64,000 nucleotides of DNA from Blastobasis lacticolella. Taxonomy: Eukaryota; Arthropoda; Insecta; Lepidoptera; Blastobasidae. Below, piece by piece: positions 1 to 15,000 of the stretch. The stretch covers positions 19,591,907 to 19,655,906 of the forward strand of contig LR990041.1 of NCBI GenBank assembly GCA_905147135.1, written 5' to 3'. A program made the translations under genes and the position numbers. The notes beneath the pieces were generated by a model. The model did no database searches. It was not told where the DNA came from and worked only from the letters and a program-made list of their open reading frames with translations. How positions within the stretch are numbered: position 1 is the stretch's first letter; each line of letters starts with the position of its first letter.

Positions 1-3000
1 CTTTATGAGACTAAAGCTGTAAGTTGTTGATTCCTAATTATTACTTGTAATTATTTATTTATGTGGAAAGAGATAAAAGTTAGTGGGTTCCGCCTCAAAC
101 ATTTTTACAAGTCTTCCACAGCGCCCTCTTTGCTACACTCTACCCTTTTCCTGTTTCATTTCTTTCTAAACTTGTAGTTTCATTTATTTTTTAAATAGAT
201 AAATATTTATTTATTCCCAATAACAAAATCCATACAAGTATAAATCTTCATCATAGTATGTATCTATATACCATTAGTGTTAGAACCATAACAACATCAG
301 AGAACATTATCATATCAACATATTGCACAATACATTAGGTACCTACTAGGTAATGTAGGTAGTCATTCTTAACATTAGTGGGTAACTTAAATTATATACT
401 AATCATTTCAAACATTAGTAATAATAGGTATCCACAAGAGTGAATCATATAATGTAACAATAATAAATTATCATTAAATAAATAAACCATCAGTGACATT
501 ATTGTCACAGTTCTAAGTAAATATTTTTATACTTTGTCTACCTGACCCTAACAGGCTTTTTGCAGGAGTAGGCAGAGATTAAATCGTTCCACTTGCTATG
601 ACTTATTTTTACCTACCACTAATGTGGCCTGCCTGGTAGCAAGTAGTCACCACAGCCTACAATCCTGAGGAACCTCTCTTAACTCTTTCCACTTTCATCA
701 ACGTTATTCTGTATTTACATTTTTTAAGTATGTTTAGAGAGATACTCTTGTATAGTGTAACTAGATACTCAAATATAGTGTTTTATTTTTTATTTTCAGA
801 GGTTTTACCTGATTGGATCAAACAACACACAAACTAGGTTTCGTGTGTTGAAGATTGACAGAACAGACCCACGAGAGCTAATTCTTGTAGACGATAAGGT
901 GGAATATAACAAACAAGAGATCCATCAACTCCTTAACATGATTGGCTTTGGTAATCGAGCTGGGAGGACATCAGGTTTCAATAAATTGGTCTCAGCATTT
1001 GGAATTGTTGGTAAGCATTTAATAAAAAGCAATATTTATGTAAATACAAGCTATAACTGATATCATTTTCTTTTATGTGACATAGTGGATAGTAGGTAAT
1101 CACATCTTGAAAGGTTTTAATCTCAGTTGGCAACATCTATGTCATTATAAGTTCTTTGTTAAACTTTTGAATGAATTATTCCAGGATTTATACGGTTCCT
1201 TGAGGGTTACTACATCATACTTGTAACAAAACGAAGAAAAATTGCCATGATAGGCTCACATTCTATTTACAAAATTGAGGACACTGCAATGATATACATA
1301 CCAAATGAAGTTAGCAAGCCACAGCATCCAGATGAACAGAGATACGTGAAAATGTTCATGGCGCTGGATTTGTCTACAAACTTTTACTACAGTTACAGTT
1401 ACGACATAACTCATACGCTACAAATGAACATGGCTCCTCCTAGAAAGCTAGCCCCAGCATTGTTCCCCAAGCCTGTGACAGCTGCAGTGTATCAGGCAAA
1501 TATGAACTCTGCTCCTGTTAGTGAAGAAGCAAAATGTACTTGCAATTATGAAGAGGATGATGAGGATATATTTGAAACATGGAAGGGTCAACTGCATCAA
1601 AGACAGGAGAAGACTGGGTAATGAAGCACTGGTTGAGCCCTGTACTTTTGGATTTACTGTTGTGACTATAACTTCTAAAGAAGTATTGTTTTTTTAACTT
1701 CTTCGCCCTAGTCGTCAATCCTGGCTCTACAGCTAGCTGTAAATCTGTCAGCCAGTGTCTGCTCTTCTACTCCACTTCTACTAGAAAAATGGTTCACTAG
1801 AGCCTCGACCATCTGTCAGCAGGCGAACCGCCTGTAAGTGGGGTTGGCTTGGCCCCAGAGGATGGTGGCACAGCCCCATAATCACACACACATTATTGTT
1901 TCTTTTTGTGTTCTTGCTTAATTCCCTAAATTCATTTCAGAAAGCAGAGCCAGTTAGAATTTGGTGTAAGAACAGTACCAGAATGGAGATTTGTGTGGAA
2001 CAGTCATCTGTTGTCAACAGTACATTCACATTTGCACCCAGACTGGATACTCTACATTATCCACGGTTTCATTGAACAAAGTATCTTGAATATTTTTGGA
2101 AGACCAATTTATGTAACCCTCGTAGCGAGGAGAAGCAACAGATATGCTGGCACGAGGTTCTTGAAACGAGGTGCTAATATGCATGGCGATGTTGCTAATG
2201 AAGTGGAAACTGAGCAGATAGTTCATGACTCCATGGTCTCATCGTTCACTGCTGGCAGGTAATATTAAAATCTCATAAATTGATATAATTTTTACTATAT
2301 TGAACTTAATAAATCCTTTCACTATTTCCAGATTCAGTTCTTTCGTCCAAATGAGAGGCTCGATACCAAGTTATTGGTCCCAAGATGTGTCCAAAATGGT
2401 GCCTAAGCCCCAAATAGCTATTGACGTTGGGGACCCATTTGCTAAGATCCCTGCTAAACATCTCAATAATTTAATGAGGCGATACGGCTCTCCTATTGTG
2501 TTCCTTAATTTGGTGAAAAAGAGGGAGAAAAAGAAGCATGAATCTCTGCTGACAGATGTTATCAGTAATGCAGTGAAATACCTCAATCAATTCTTATCAC
2601 CAGAACACTGCATACAATATATTCATTTGGACATGGCGCGGATGAACAAAGGGACTGATGCGAAAGTTCTTGACAAGTAAGGTTTCAATAAAATAACTCC
2701 AACTTCCTGTATCTCATACATATTTTCCTTTCCACCGTGTTCTTTCCACGCAGCTTTAAGAACCATTTGCCTGATACTGAATATTATGTTATATTATTAA
2801 CAAAATATTAAATTAGTCGAGATCTCTAAGTGTTCCTATTGGTTCTGTTGTGTATGTGTGGTGGGTGGGTGGGTGGTGGGTGCGAATGCTTATAAAACTT
2901 TGGATCTCGGTTTTTACGATAGGGCCTTGTTAGGAGCCGGCCCTTATTACCCGCCAGTACCTTACGAACATTCAAAACATTCAATTAATAACCTAATTTG

Positions 3001-6000
3001 TGCAACTCATTAGTTTTTAGCTGTAATGTTGTACAAAGAATGAATAAATAAATAAATAAATATCTTGCTTATTTTAAAGCTAGGTATTCAAAAAGCTTGC
3101 TCCTTATTAAGTAAAAGACTGCTATTTAAAGTAAAAAAAATCCACTCAACTATCCTCTTCTGCCTCACCCCTCCATTGCAGGCTATCAGCCATAGCGAGC
3201 ACGGTCGTCTCTCGCACCGGTATCTTCCTAAGCGCCGACATCGCTGGCGGGGCGGTCGGCCCGGCGGGGGCGGCGGGCGGGGCGGAGGGGCATCAAGCAG
3301 GAAGATTGCAGACCGGACTGGTCCGGGTGAACTGCGTGGACTGCCTCGACCGGACCAATACGGCCCAGTTCGCTATAGGGAAGTGCGTGCTTGCGCATCA
3401 GGTGAGATGTAGACGTAGACGTATCTTTATTTGGTTCAAGAATACTTTCAAAACAGAATTAGTGCATTAGAACAGAGGATGGATGTGCAGGTGGTTTCCA
3501 GGCTTCGTAGCTTCGATAATACGCGGTGAGGGTTTCCTATTTTCATAAATTTACCAGATGGCGCGCGCTACTGTGCGACGTGATGTCCATTGCCAAAATA
3601 CTGCCGATCTATTGGACATAAGCAACTGCTGTAAAATAACGAGAGGGCTTTATATTATCAGACTTCACGTCTCAGTAGCTCCATCTGATGGATATTGGAA
3701 TCGTGAAAACCTTCGCTCGATAATAAAATTACTTACTATTGTAATATTACATACAGTACAGCCACAAAAGCAAGGAATAAACACGACTCAGTAACGAGAG
3801 TTGGCAAGCGCTGCACATAGAGGGTGCTGATTTAACAGTTGTAGTTGCCAGCCTGCCTAAGACGTGCCTCTTAGTACCGTCCCATCAATCTATTTTGTGG
3901 TAATCCAACCACAATCTCTTCAGGATGCCATTATTTTACTCTTATGGAGTGACGTGGGCAGGTGGTGGGACTCAGTCAAGCCTGAGGAGTCCGTCTGGGC
4001 GAGTTGCATCGCCTGGGCAAGTAAACAACGGTTTGAAGTATAAGATCAACCAACAAGAACAAGAAGAACAATCTGTCTCTACTTGATTTAAAATGACTTT
4101 CAACACTGTAAATGAAAATTTATGGATTGTTATGTCATGGGCGATAGTTACCACTTACCATCAGGTGGGCTGTCTGCTCGTTTGTCACTGAATGGCATTA
4201 AAAGACACGAGTTCCAGTAATCACATACATAATGTCGATCGATGTAGTGGCACTTGGGACTACGACGTGGTAGGCTGGTGCCTGTAACTGTTAAATAAAC
4301 GCCCTCTATGTGCAGCGCCTGCCAACTTTTGTCAACGAGTTTTTTTTGTTTAGGTGTGGGCCACCGCCGGTGTTCCAACTGTGGGCGCTGGGCGTAGGAA
4401 TAGGCTGTGGGAATGAGTCACGGTTTCGTTCCAGCTGTGGGCGCAAGGCGTGGGTATCGGGTGTTGGAATGAGCCATGGCGGTATTCCAGCTGTGGGCGC
4501 TGGGCGTGGGTATCGGATGTTGGAATGAGCCATGGCGGTGTTCCAGCTGTGGGTGCTGGGCGTGGGTATCGGGTGTGTAAATAAGCAACCGCGGTGTTTT
4601 AGCTGTGGGCGCTGGCCATGGGAATCAGCTGTATGAATGACCGACCGCGGTGTTCCAGCTGTGGGCGCTGGGCGTGGGAATCGGGTGTGTTAATGACCGA
4701 CCGCGGTGTTCAGCTGTGGGCACTGGCCGTCGGAATAGGCTGTGGGAATGAACGACCGCGGTGTTCCAGCTGTGGGCGCTGGGCGTGGGAATCTGGTGTG
4801 TGAATGAGTGGGCGCGGTGTTCCAGCTGTGGGCACTAGCCGTGGGAACGAGCCACCGCAGTGTTCCAGCTACGGCCGCTGGGTGTGGGAATGAGCAACCG
4901 CAGTGTTCCAGCCATGGGCGATGGGCGTGAGAATCGGCTGTATGAATGAGCCACGGTGGTGTTCCAGCTGTGGGCGCTGGGCGTGGGAATAGGCTGTATG
5001 AATGAGCCACCGTGGTGTTCTAGCTGAAGGCGCTGGGCGTGGGTATCGGATGTGTCAATGAGCGGGCGACTGGGCTGGGCAGTGAATGAGCCATGGCGGT
5101 ATTCCAGCTGTGTGCGCTGGGCGTGCGAATGAGCCATGGCGGTGTTCCAGCTGTAGGCGCTGGGCATGGGTATCGGGTGTGTGAATGAGCGGGCGACTGA
5201 GCTGGGCAGTGAATGAGCGATGGCGGTGTTCCAGCTGTGGGCACTAGCCTTGGGAATCGACTGTGTGAATGTGGAACCGCGGTGTTCCAGCTGTGGTCAC
5301 TAGCCGTGGGAATGGGCTGTAGGGCTGAACCCCGCGGTGTTCCAGCTGTGGTCACTAGCCGTGGGAATGAGCTGTAGGGCTGAACCCCCGCGGTGTTCCA
5401 GCTGTGGGCGTTGGGCGTACTGGCGGCGCCGGTGGTGCAGTTCGACTCGGCGTGCGCGCGGTTGCTGGAGGGGCTCTACGAGGACCACGGGGACACGCTC
5501 GCGCTGCAGTACGGCGGCTCGCAGCTCGTGCACAGGTCAGGGCAGAGCAGTGGACAGATCAGGGGCTAAATAGGCCTCTTCTTCAAAGAAATCGTCATCA
5601 TCACAGCCCATTACAGGCCACTGCAGGAGTAAGGGCCTCTCCCACGAAAGAGGAGGTGATGCCATTATCTCCGCGCTTGGCAGGCGGGTTGGAGATCGCG
5701 TGCTATAAATATAACAATGGAACGCTGCTGCCCGTTTTCCTGCCAAGGCGACTCTAGATCTTTTGCCTCGAAAACATTAGTCGCCTCGTACGACACCCAC
5801 GAGTGTAAGGGGTTGGTGCTATTCTACTCTGCCGGACACCACACGGCCATTTCACATTAATTCGTCACAAACTTATCTGCAGCGTCGCTGTTGTTGACAT
5901 TGACATGACCATTCAAAATGGCGTCACTTAGTTCCAGTATTGGCCACCGGATCATATAAGTTTGTGGTACTCTAATATGAAACGATAATGTGGCCTTTTT

Positions 6001-9000
6001 AGACCCCCAGGGGGTATTTTTGAACCGCTCGCCGCGAGTCGAACGGGTTTTAATCCTTACGAAAAAAGAAGGAATAAAATAATGTTTTGATCGTTAGAGC
6101 ACGCCATCTATAGGAATTATTGGGAAGCCAGCCTTGAAAACGGGTCATTGGATGTCTCGGAAACTGCTCTAACGATTTCCAAGAAACGGTCTCCCAAACG
6201 ATAGGTTACCATCGGTGACCCCTTATTCGTAGGTATAAGTTCTCGTTTAAGTTTGTTGCCTGCACCTAAATGCATGAATCGTATATATTATGGGCGACAG
6301 TCACCGCTTACCATCCTGTGGGCTGTCTGTTCGTTTGTCACGGCGTAGAATAATAATAAATAAAGTACAGTTCGGTTTTGGCAGATTACGGCAGAAGTAA
6401 CATGACCAACAAACCATTTACAATCAATTCATTCAAACTAAAACTAAAGCCAATTTCAAAGTAAAACCTTATCTATTTCTGCCGCCAAGCAACAATGATC
6501 GCATTGTTGTGTTCCGGTTTAAAGGACAAGGTAGCCAGCGCAATTACAGGCATGAAGCACTTCATCTTAGTCCTCGTAGAGACAACGCACCTGCGGTTCT
6601 GCATTGTGGTTGCCTACAATCTAAATGCTTGAATAGTAGATGTTATGCCCGAGAGTTAGCACTTACCATCAGGTGGGTTGTCTGCTCGTTTGTGAATAAA
6701 AAACAAGGGTAACATTACAACAAAACTAGTAATATTAAGTATAAAAGTAATATTAATTGTTTTTTGCATCCTACAGGATAAAAACTTATCGCAAAACAGC
6801 ACCGTGGTCGTCCCATGGAAACGATATCATGCAGGTAAACACTCAAGTCAGCTACATACATAACAGGCATCGCTGTGGAGTCACAATTTATTTTTGCTGA
6901 CCATTCTGTATCAGTACTGTTAGTCATGTCTATTATACTATAAATTAAGTAAATATTGGCCATTGCACCTCCACCCATGTCATGATCATACTGACCGAAT
7001 CACGGGATCATGGTGAATGTTTCTGAGAAATAAAAAGACAACAATGATGATTATTTATTATTGTTAATCTCTATTTACTATTCCAGACGCTGAGCCGGTA
7101 CTACTCGAACACGTTTTCGGATGCGGAGAAACAGAACACAATGAATCTGTTCCTCGGTCTGTTCGTCCCGGAGGCCGGGAAGCCGCCCATTTGGGAGTTC
7201 CAGACCGACTACTACTTGCATCATCCGGAGGCATCCGTATATATACCACACAATAGGTTAGTATGCCGTTTGTAGATGTGCACATTTACGTGGGCAGGGA
7301 AATGTAAAAAACCTGGCAAGCACGAATAATAGACTAAAGAGCGCTCTGCAAAAAACTCACGTCATCAAGTATGAAAATGAGTTCACAAGATTATCAACTG
7401 ACAAAAACACAATATACCAAAGTGTCTCGTCCTTCCTTGCCAGTTCTTACAATCGGGCCAATTTAAGAGTTATCAAATCATCATGAAAGAGTCGTCAGTA
7501 TTTTATAACATGGAGTTCCATTCATGATCTTTTAAGAAGTCTAGTCTTTAATCTTTAATCCTAAAAATATTGATACGTCGATTTAGTTCACGTTCATATT
7601 TTTCATACTTGTATGCATAACCATTTCGAAATGTATGGTGGGGGGTCAGTTCTTTTTGCAACCGACTGTTCTATTCCTGCAATATTTTACCTGAAACACT
7701 ACGGTTTCAAATATTTCATTGGATTAGTAACATTTTTGTCAGAAAATAAAGGCCTCGCCACGGGCTAACTTCCTTTTTAATTTCAATTTAATTTATTTGT
7801 GGTAGCACAGGTAAAATAGATGTTACATTGAAGTATTTATAAATACATTCGGCTGTGACCTGCCATTCGGCGTACCAATTGAAATGGTAATCTAAAATGT
7901 CTGTCCCAGATCGCTGACGAAGTGGTGGGACGACGACATGGTGCGGCACCTGCCGCGGCCCGCCGACGAGATGCGGAAGCTGTGCTGCGAGATCATCGGG
8001 ATGCAGGTCGGCACACACACACACACACACTTACACTTACAGCCACACACGATCAGGTGGTAGGACCCTGGCGACCCAGAGGAATCAGCCTGAGCGAGTA
8101 CTACCGCCGTAACTATCATTGAACTCGTTTTTGCCGCCACTTAGGCCAACAAAAATAAAATCATCTTTTGGCGTTAATGTCCCGGTTGTGCTCTCGAGCA
8201 CGAGGGCCCAGGATCCGCCGTGACCATGATCCAGGATTTGGTAGGTCAGGTAATTACAGTGGAGCGACTGCCATCTGACCTCCGTGATCCTACTACCTAA
8301 GGCAATGACCAGATTTGATCATGGTTACACATTCAGTCGTTTGAATGTGCAGGTTTCATCACGATGTTGCATCATCAATTAGCATTCAACTAATGTACAT
8401 AACGCAGAAAAGAGTCATTGGTACAAGGCCGCAGTGGTATTCGAATCCGGTACCTCTGGCTTACGAGTCGAATACCGTAACCATACAGCCACCGACGCTC
8501 CTTATAAGCTCCTTATTAATTAATCCCAATGAATACTTACGTAAATAATGATATATCTATTTCTCCAGGGTGAATCCGCTTTAGAGATGGTAGACACATA
8601 CCACGACCACCACAGACCTTTCGAGTACACGCAGATCCACGAGAGCTTCGAGTTCAAGGTACATTATAAAATTTATATACCTTTGCAGTCTTATATACAC
8701 TCACTGACACAAATACATTTCTGGCGTTACAAATCAGTCTAACTACTTAAATACATCTATATTTAATAAATTTTTTCAACACGATCGCTTTCCGCCAGAC
8801 AATATGTTTTCATAGGCTGTTCTGATTTGCAGTACTACACTTTATAAAGTACATAATTCTAGCATTTAATTTAATTTAAAGAGTACGAATTACAATGTTT
8901 CAAAATCAAAATGCGAAACGGATCGTTACTATACTCCCCAATGGCATTCATTTCGTTCATTGGTGACCGATACCCAGTTAGGCGGTACCGATTCTGTGAC

Positions 9001-12000
9001 GTCATTCTATAGTGTTGGATCAAGATGGCGGCCTTCAATTGGAGTTAGGCGGTACGACCCTCGGCCCAAATGAAACATTGTGTTGTGCGTAAGTCACTTC
9101 TAAGGGAATTGCAGTAAATACAGTACGTAACAGAACAGTCTCGGGACCCAATTGGCACCCCGTGACGGTAATCAAAGGATGGAAATAAAGTCAAATTAAA
9201 TGTCACAAAAATTCGGAATGTCACAAACTTTAGGAGGGTAAGCTTGCTCCATCACTCCTCATATATGCACCCTGGTAGTGAGGTGAAAACCTATCTAAAA
9301 TTATAAAATTTGAATATTTTCCTAAGTGGAAGTCACTTCCTCGAAAATTGGGACTGTTTCTTTATTAACCCTCACCGAAAAGGGGGGGAAGGGGTGATAA
9401 GTTTGACTTTGTATCTGTCTGTGGCCCGAACGGATGGACCGATTTCGATGCGGTTTTCTTCGTCTTAAAGCCAGTTTAGTCGAGATGGTGTTTCATTGAA
9501 ATCGGTGTTTAAGAAATATTTGATTATAAGTATATTTGGTAGGGAGCTTTCCAACATTTTTCTTTCGGTTAAGATATACATGGTTTCAAACATTCGTTTC
9601 AATTTAGTCGGAACAACGTTAAAATTGTTCATAAGACTACCATGACAATTATGGAAATATTTCACAATTTTGTTAAGTACATAATGTTTTTAAGGTTTTG
9701 CAGTGTTCTGTGGTAATTTCTTTGTTGTACATTGTGTGTTGTGTGTGAACCAGAGGGTTATAGTCGCACTGATAGATGCACCTACAGTACGTATTTCGAG
9801 TGACCCCTCTCAAATGTATGAGCTAATACAGCTGCTATTACCGAGTGTACTTATCTTTTGTTTTTATTGTACCCTCTTGTAATAATAATAAATGTAGCCT
9901 ACAGGTTCCGTCACGTAAAAAGGACACTGGCCTGTTTTTAAAGTATGAGACAAAATATACAACAAATTGGTTGAAAGAACGGGACAGACATATCCCCTCC
10001 ACCGCCGCTCAGCGTTCTTTTTACGTGACGGGAACTATACCTACCTACTGGAATTACGGGTGGAATTTGTATTTGTTTTGATACAATGTCACTGTATTTT
10101 CATACCTACTGGTGAAAACTTGTAAATGGCTGTGTGTTACCCATTTATCCAAAGATTTAATAATAATAATAATAATAATTCATTTATTGCGTTTCCATGT
10201 GTTAGTAAATACAAGTTCTTAAATATATATATTAGTAGAACCCTGCTCGGGTATAGCAAAAATTTATTACATAATAATAATAGAGAGGATGCAGTATTTG
10301 AAATTAAATATTAAATCAATTAAATACAAAATTCTCAATTATAAAATAATGGCAAATCAAATAAATCAATTGTCACAAATATAATAAATAATACAGAATG
10401 TCAATATTAATAAAAATAGTCTTAATAATTCAATTGAAATGTCAAGTTTTAAATTTAATATTAATATATTTTCTAAGTCAAAATAAAATAAGAATCCATA
10501 ATTAAAAATAAATTACATAATTAAACTTAAAATTTTAAAATGCATGTCAGTCGTGTTATAAAAATTTAAAAGTGTCACAAAAAAATTCGTCCAAGTTATA
10601 ATAAGCTTTTTCAATTAAATAATTTTTAAGTCTTAGTTTGAATATATGGGGTTCAGTATTACTTTTTATATGTCCTGGTATATCATTAAAAATCTTTACT
10701 GCCATTGCATAGGGTCCTGAGCTAACCATTTCTAATTTTGTAAATGCTGTATTTAGCTTGTTTTTTTGTCTTAATTTTTCAGGTCTAGTATATAATGGGA
10801 ACATAGACATATTGTTAAAAACTAGACATGCAACTTCCAAAATATATATCGATGTCTATGTTAATATTTGTAATTTTTGGAAATGTGGCTTACAACTATC
10901 CATATTATCTATATTTACTAGAATTCTGAGGCATATTTTCTGTATTATGAATAATTTGAAGACCTCCACACTGTTACCCCATAGAGCTATACCATATTGT
11001 AACCACGCTTGCGCATATGCGTAGTACGCGCATTTTGCTGTTTTCAGGTCTGTAGACTTTTTTAATTCATGTAGAGCATATGTAAATCTTGTCAATTTAG
11101 ATGTAGTTTTTTGAACATGGGTTTTCCAATTTCAATGTATATCAATGTTAATGCCTAGAAGGGAATAATCTGAGACACTTTCCAATTTTGTACCTCTGAA
11201 ATTATATTCGAGATCGAGAGCACGCTACTGGTATGGTCTAAATTGCATTAATTTCGTTTTTGAAAAATTTATTTGTAAGTTATGATCTTCGAGCCAATCT
11301 ACTATCTCTGTCAAAGTAGAGTTCAGACCGCTTTCAAGAGTTTGCTCATCAGTACATGGTATTACCACTGAAATGTCATCAGCAAACAGTGAATTAGAGC
11401 TTTTTATATTTTTTGGTAAGTTATTGATATATATCAAGAATAGTATACATCCAATAACACTACCTTGGGGTATACCGTTTTCTATATTTACCCGTTCTGA
11501 CCTTATATTAATTATTTCGCAAGAAGAATAGTTATAATGCTCTATATCAACATATTGTGTGCGATGACTTAAATAGGAAACAAACCATTTATGAGCGATT
11601 CCTCTGATCCCTATATCATAGAGTTTTCTCAGCAGTATATCGTACGTAACCCGATCGTAGGCTTTACTCATATCTAAGAGTACCCCAATGGCGCATTTTT
11701 TGTTATTAATTATGTTAAGTATATCATGGACATATTTAAAAACTGCCAAGGAGGTGGATCTCTTTTTCCTAAAACCGTTTTGAGATTCATGGAATATATC
11801 ATATTTTTCGCAATAAGAGTAGAGCCGCTTTGTCATAGCTTTTTCTATAATTTTTGAAAATGTAGGTAAATGAGCTATAGGGCAATAGTTGTTGACGTCT
11901 TCTGTTTTTCCTTTTTTATGAATAGGTTTTACAAGAGATATTTTTATTGGATTAGGCACAGTACCCTCTGCGAATGATTGATTAATTAAACAAGTAATTG

Positions 12001-15000
12001 GATAACACAGTTCCTCTGCACATCCTTTAATTAATACAGAAGGGATTTCATCATAGCCGAAGCTTCGCTTTTTTTGGTCATTTTTTTTATAATATCTAAA
12101 GTTTCTTTGTAGTCAACAGATCTCAGATACATAGAGTTTTGCATAGGAGTCGTTTCAGGGCAGCCAGATGGAGGTTTATTTTGAGGAGTATGTTTTCCCA
12201 CTGAAGCAAAAAATGTATTAAATGAATTTGCAATCATTTTGGGGTCTTCTACAGATATATTATTAAGTTTCAGTTTCATATTTATTTTTGGTTTAATAGT
12301 GATTTTATTTGTTTTTTTCCTTTATTATTTGCCACATAGTCTTTGTCACATTTTCAGCATTTTTAATTTGTTTTATAAATTGTAGTTTTTTTGACGTCAT
12401 GACAGTCCTTTTTAACATTTTTTCATATTTTTTATAGTTTTGATTGAGAATAGGATCATTCGTTTTTGAAACAAATATTTTATACAGTCGTTTATTTCTA
12501 CAGGCGATTTTGAGACCTTTAGTTAGCCATTTCTTTTTTAGAGGACTGCTTATTTTTACTTTTCGTTTTGGTATATATTTATTTAATAGGGTATTCAAAG
12601 TGTTTACAAATGAATTATAATTAGAGTCGACATCATTATTTTCGGATAAAATATCGTTCCAATTTATTTTTGATAACTCTAATTTGATCTTTTTTATATT
12701 TAGTTCGCTAAAGTTTCTTCTAAGCATGAACCAAGATTTAATTTGTTCCTGGTTTGAATAAGGGATACCCACCAAAATTCCCATATGGTCCGAAAATCCA
12801 TATTCACTTATTTCAACCGATAATTTAATATTGGGGCAGTTGGAAAACAAAAGATCAATACAAGTCGCGCTAGTATTTGTGACTCTAGTGGCTTTTTTAA
12901 CATGTTGTAGCTTTTCATTAAATCTAAAAGGGAGCGTGTACATGAAGATTTTTAATAAAATAAAATAAAATTACCATAATTAATCAGGTTCGCTTACCTA
13001 TTATCTGCAGATGTTATCCAAGGTAAATATGCTAATTACATACCACTATAATGAAGACGGTGCGGCAGCTGTGTACATATATAATACATTCTTTTGTGTT
13101 ATAGCCAAATACGAATTTATTTAATATTTGTGTAATTAGGGTTCTTCCGTGATAAAACAAGGGTTATAGTTACGCCGAGTCCACTACTGCACTGCTTGAA
13201 GATATTAGTGGTCCCACAAATTAAAAGAAAGTCGGTATTTGTAGAGTATAAGTATATTAGTGACGACATGAGTGGTTCAGTGGTCAACATGCCGGTCTGC
13301 CACGCAAGAGGTCCCGTGTTCGATTCCCGGCCGGGCAGAATTTGAAATGATGAATTTTTATTTCTGTTACGGGTCTGGGTGTTCTATGTATGTATAATAA
13401 GTATGTATTTAAAAAGTATATAAGTAGTTTATCAGTTATCTAGCACCCATAACACAAGCTTTGCTTACTTTGGGGCTAGGTGGCGCTGTGTGAATTTGTC
13501 CATGATTATTTATTTTATTTATTTATTAATAAATGAATAACTATAAAAGCAGCTAGGTTTGAAAGATCGCTACGGGAACAACAAAACCACATCAATATGA
13601 AAGTAAATTACCTCTCGTAATATTTTCTGAGTGCCCTCTAGTCCTAGTGTGACATTTTGTCGGGCCATGAAGGTAAAAACTCCTCCGACAGTAGTAAAAA
13701 TTATACAAGGCGGATATGGCAATAATCTGGGGATAATCTGTCCTTGTCAGTCCTTCTTGTAAACATTCAGTTAGTTTTCTTGAACTTGTTCTTTTAGTTT
13801 GACTAATTAATCATGCTGAAAATTATCTCTCTCACTTCCTTTTTAATTGTTTTGCTCATTATTTAATAATATTTTTCTCAACTCACGAAAATAAACAATC
13901 AATTTCATCGTTATGACTTTTATGAATGACGTTCTATTACTTTAAAAAAACTTGTCATAAGTTGCCATAGAGATATTTGTTTTAATAAGCGATTCGCACT
14001 TTGCGTGGTCTTATTAGATAAATGTTCACATGAGTACATGTCTTCGAATATGTAGGTACTTGTAGCAATATATTTGTACCGCTCTCTCGTGGTGAGTCCG
14101 GTCAGACCACAAAGATTAGGCTTCTTCATTAGGGTTTCTTCGTTGGCCGACCCAGCCCGGCACGGCCAGCGTCGCCACCGAAATCAGTGGGCACGAATCA
14201 TGAAATTTGGCAAGAACCAATGCCATGTAGCACAAGTTCTTTTATTTTATTTTATTATTATCAATAGGCTTGCATTTGACCTCAACTCACTTGATAGAAA
14301 GCGACGATGAGGTCGAAGATGTAGCATGCGTGCTTAGAAGATACCTATTCACTCTTGATTTGAAGACCCCAAGGTTATACTTATCGGGGAACAATGACTC
14401 AGGCAGAGAGTTCCAGACCTTTGCAGTGCGCATAAGAAAAGTGGATGCGAAACGCTTAGTATGAGATGGTGGGACGTCTAGACGGAAGACGATCTTTTGT
14501 CCCCCTCGTTGTTCGATAATAAAAAGGGCACGGTGAAACAATGTTGTGGAGCTCCTGGGAGCACTCACCGCAGGCGCGGATCCAGAGGAGGGGCAATGGG
14601 TGCAAATCCCTCCCCCCCCCCTTAAGCCCCGACTCTAACTCACAATCGCCCACGGATTTATGAGCCAAAAGGCTATTGTTAACTTTAGCAATCACTCCAG
14701 CTTTTAAGAAAAAAAAAATTTAAAAATTTCGAGCTCGCGTCCCTCGCTTATTCATTTACTTAAATTTTTTCATACTATTTACCAATCTTTCAAAACCAGT
14801 TCCGAGCTCGCTGCGCTCGCTCAAATATTAATTTTAACAATCACCCCAGCTTTTAAAAACCATAACGTTCAAAGTTTAATTGCTCATTCAATAATTTATA
14901 TTTTATTTTATTGCCTTTTGTTACGATTAGCATCACACATCACATCACATCACAGCACCTAAGCTAAAATGTCAAAAATTTCGAGCTCGCTCCGGTCGCT

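Noticed and set aside
4306..5533. Several open frames on both strands across the FIG4 intron array (repeated [17 protein letters not shown] text)
   Set aside because: They are translations of the 56-bp repeat unit. Units shift frame relative to one another and there is no start context or homology.
13262..13340. Possible tRNA gene (A and B boxes present)
   Set aside because: No convincing cloverleaf. The head is followed by a conserved SINE body seen again at 38455-38690. The same reasoning applies to 38143 and 50906.
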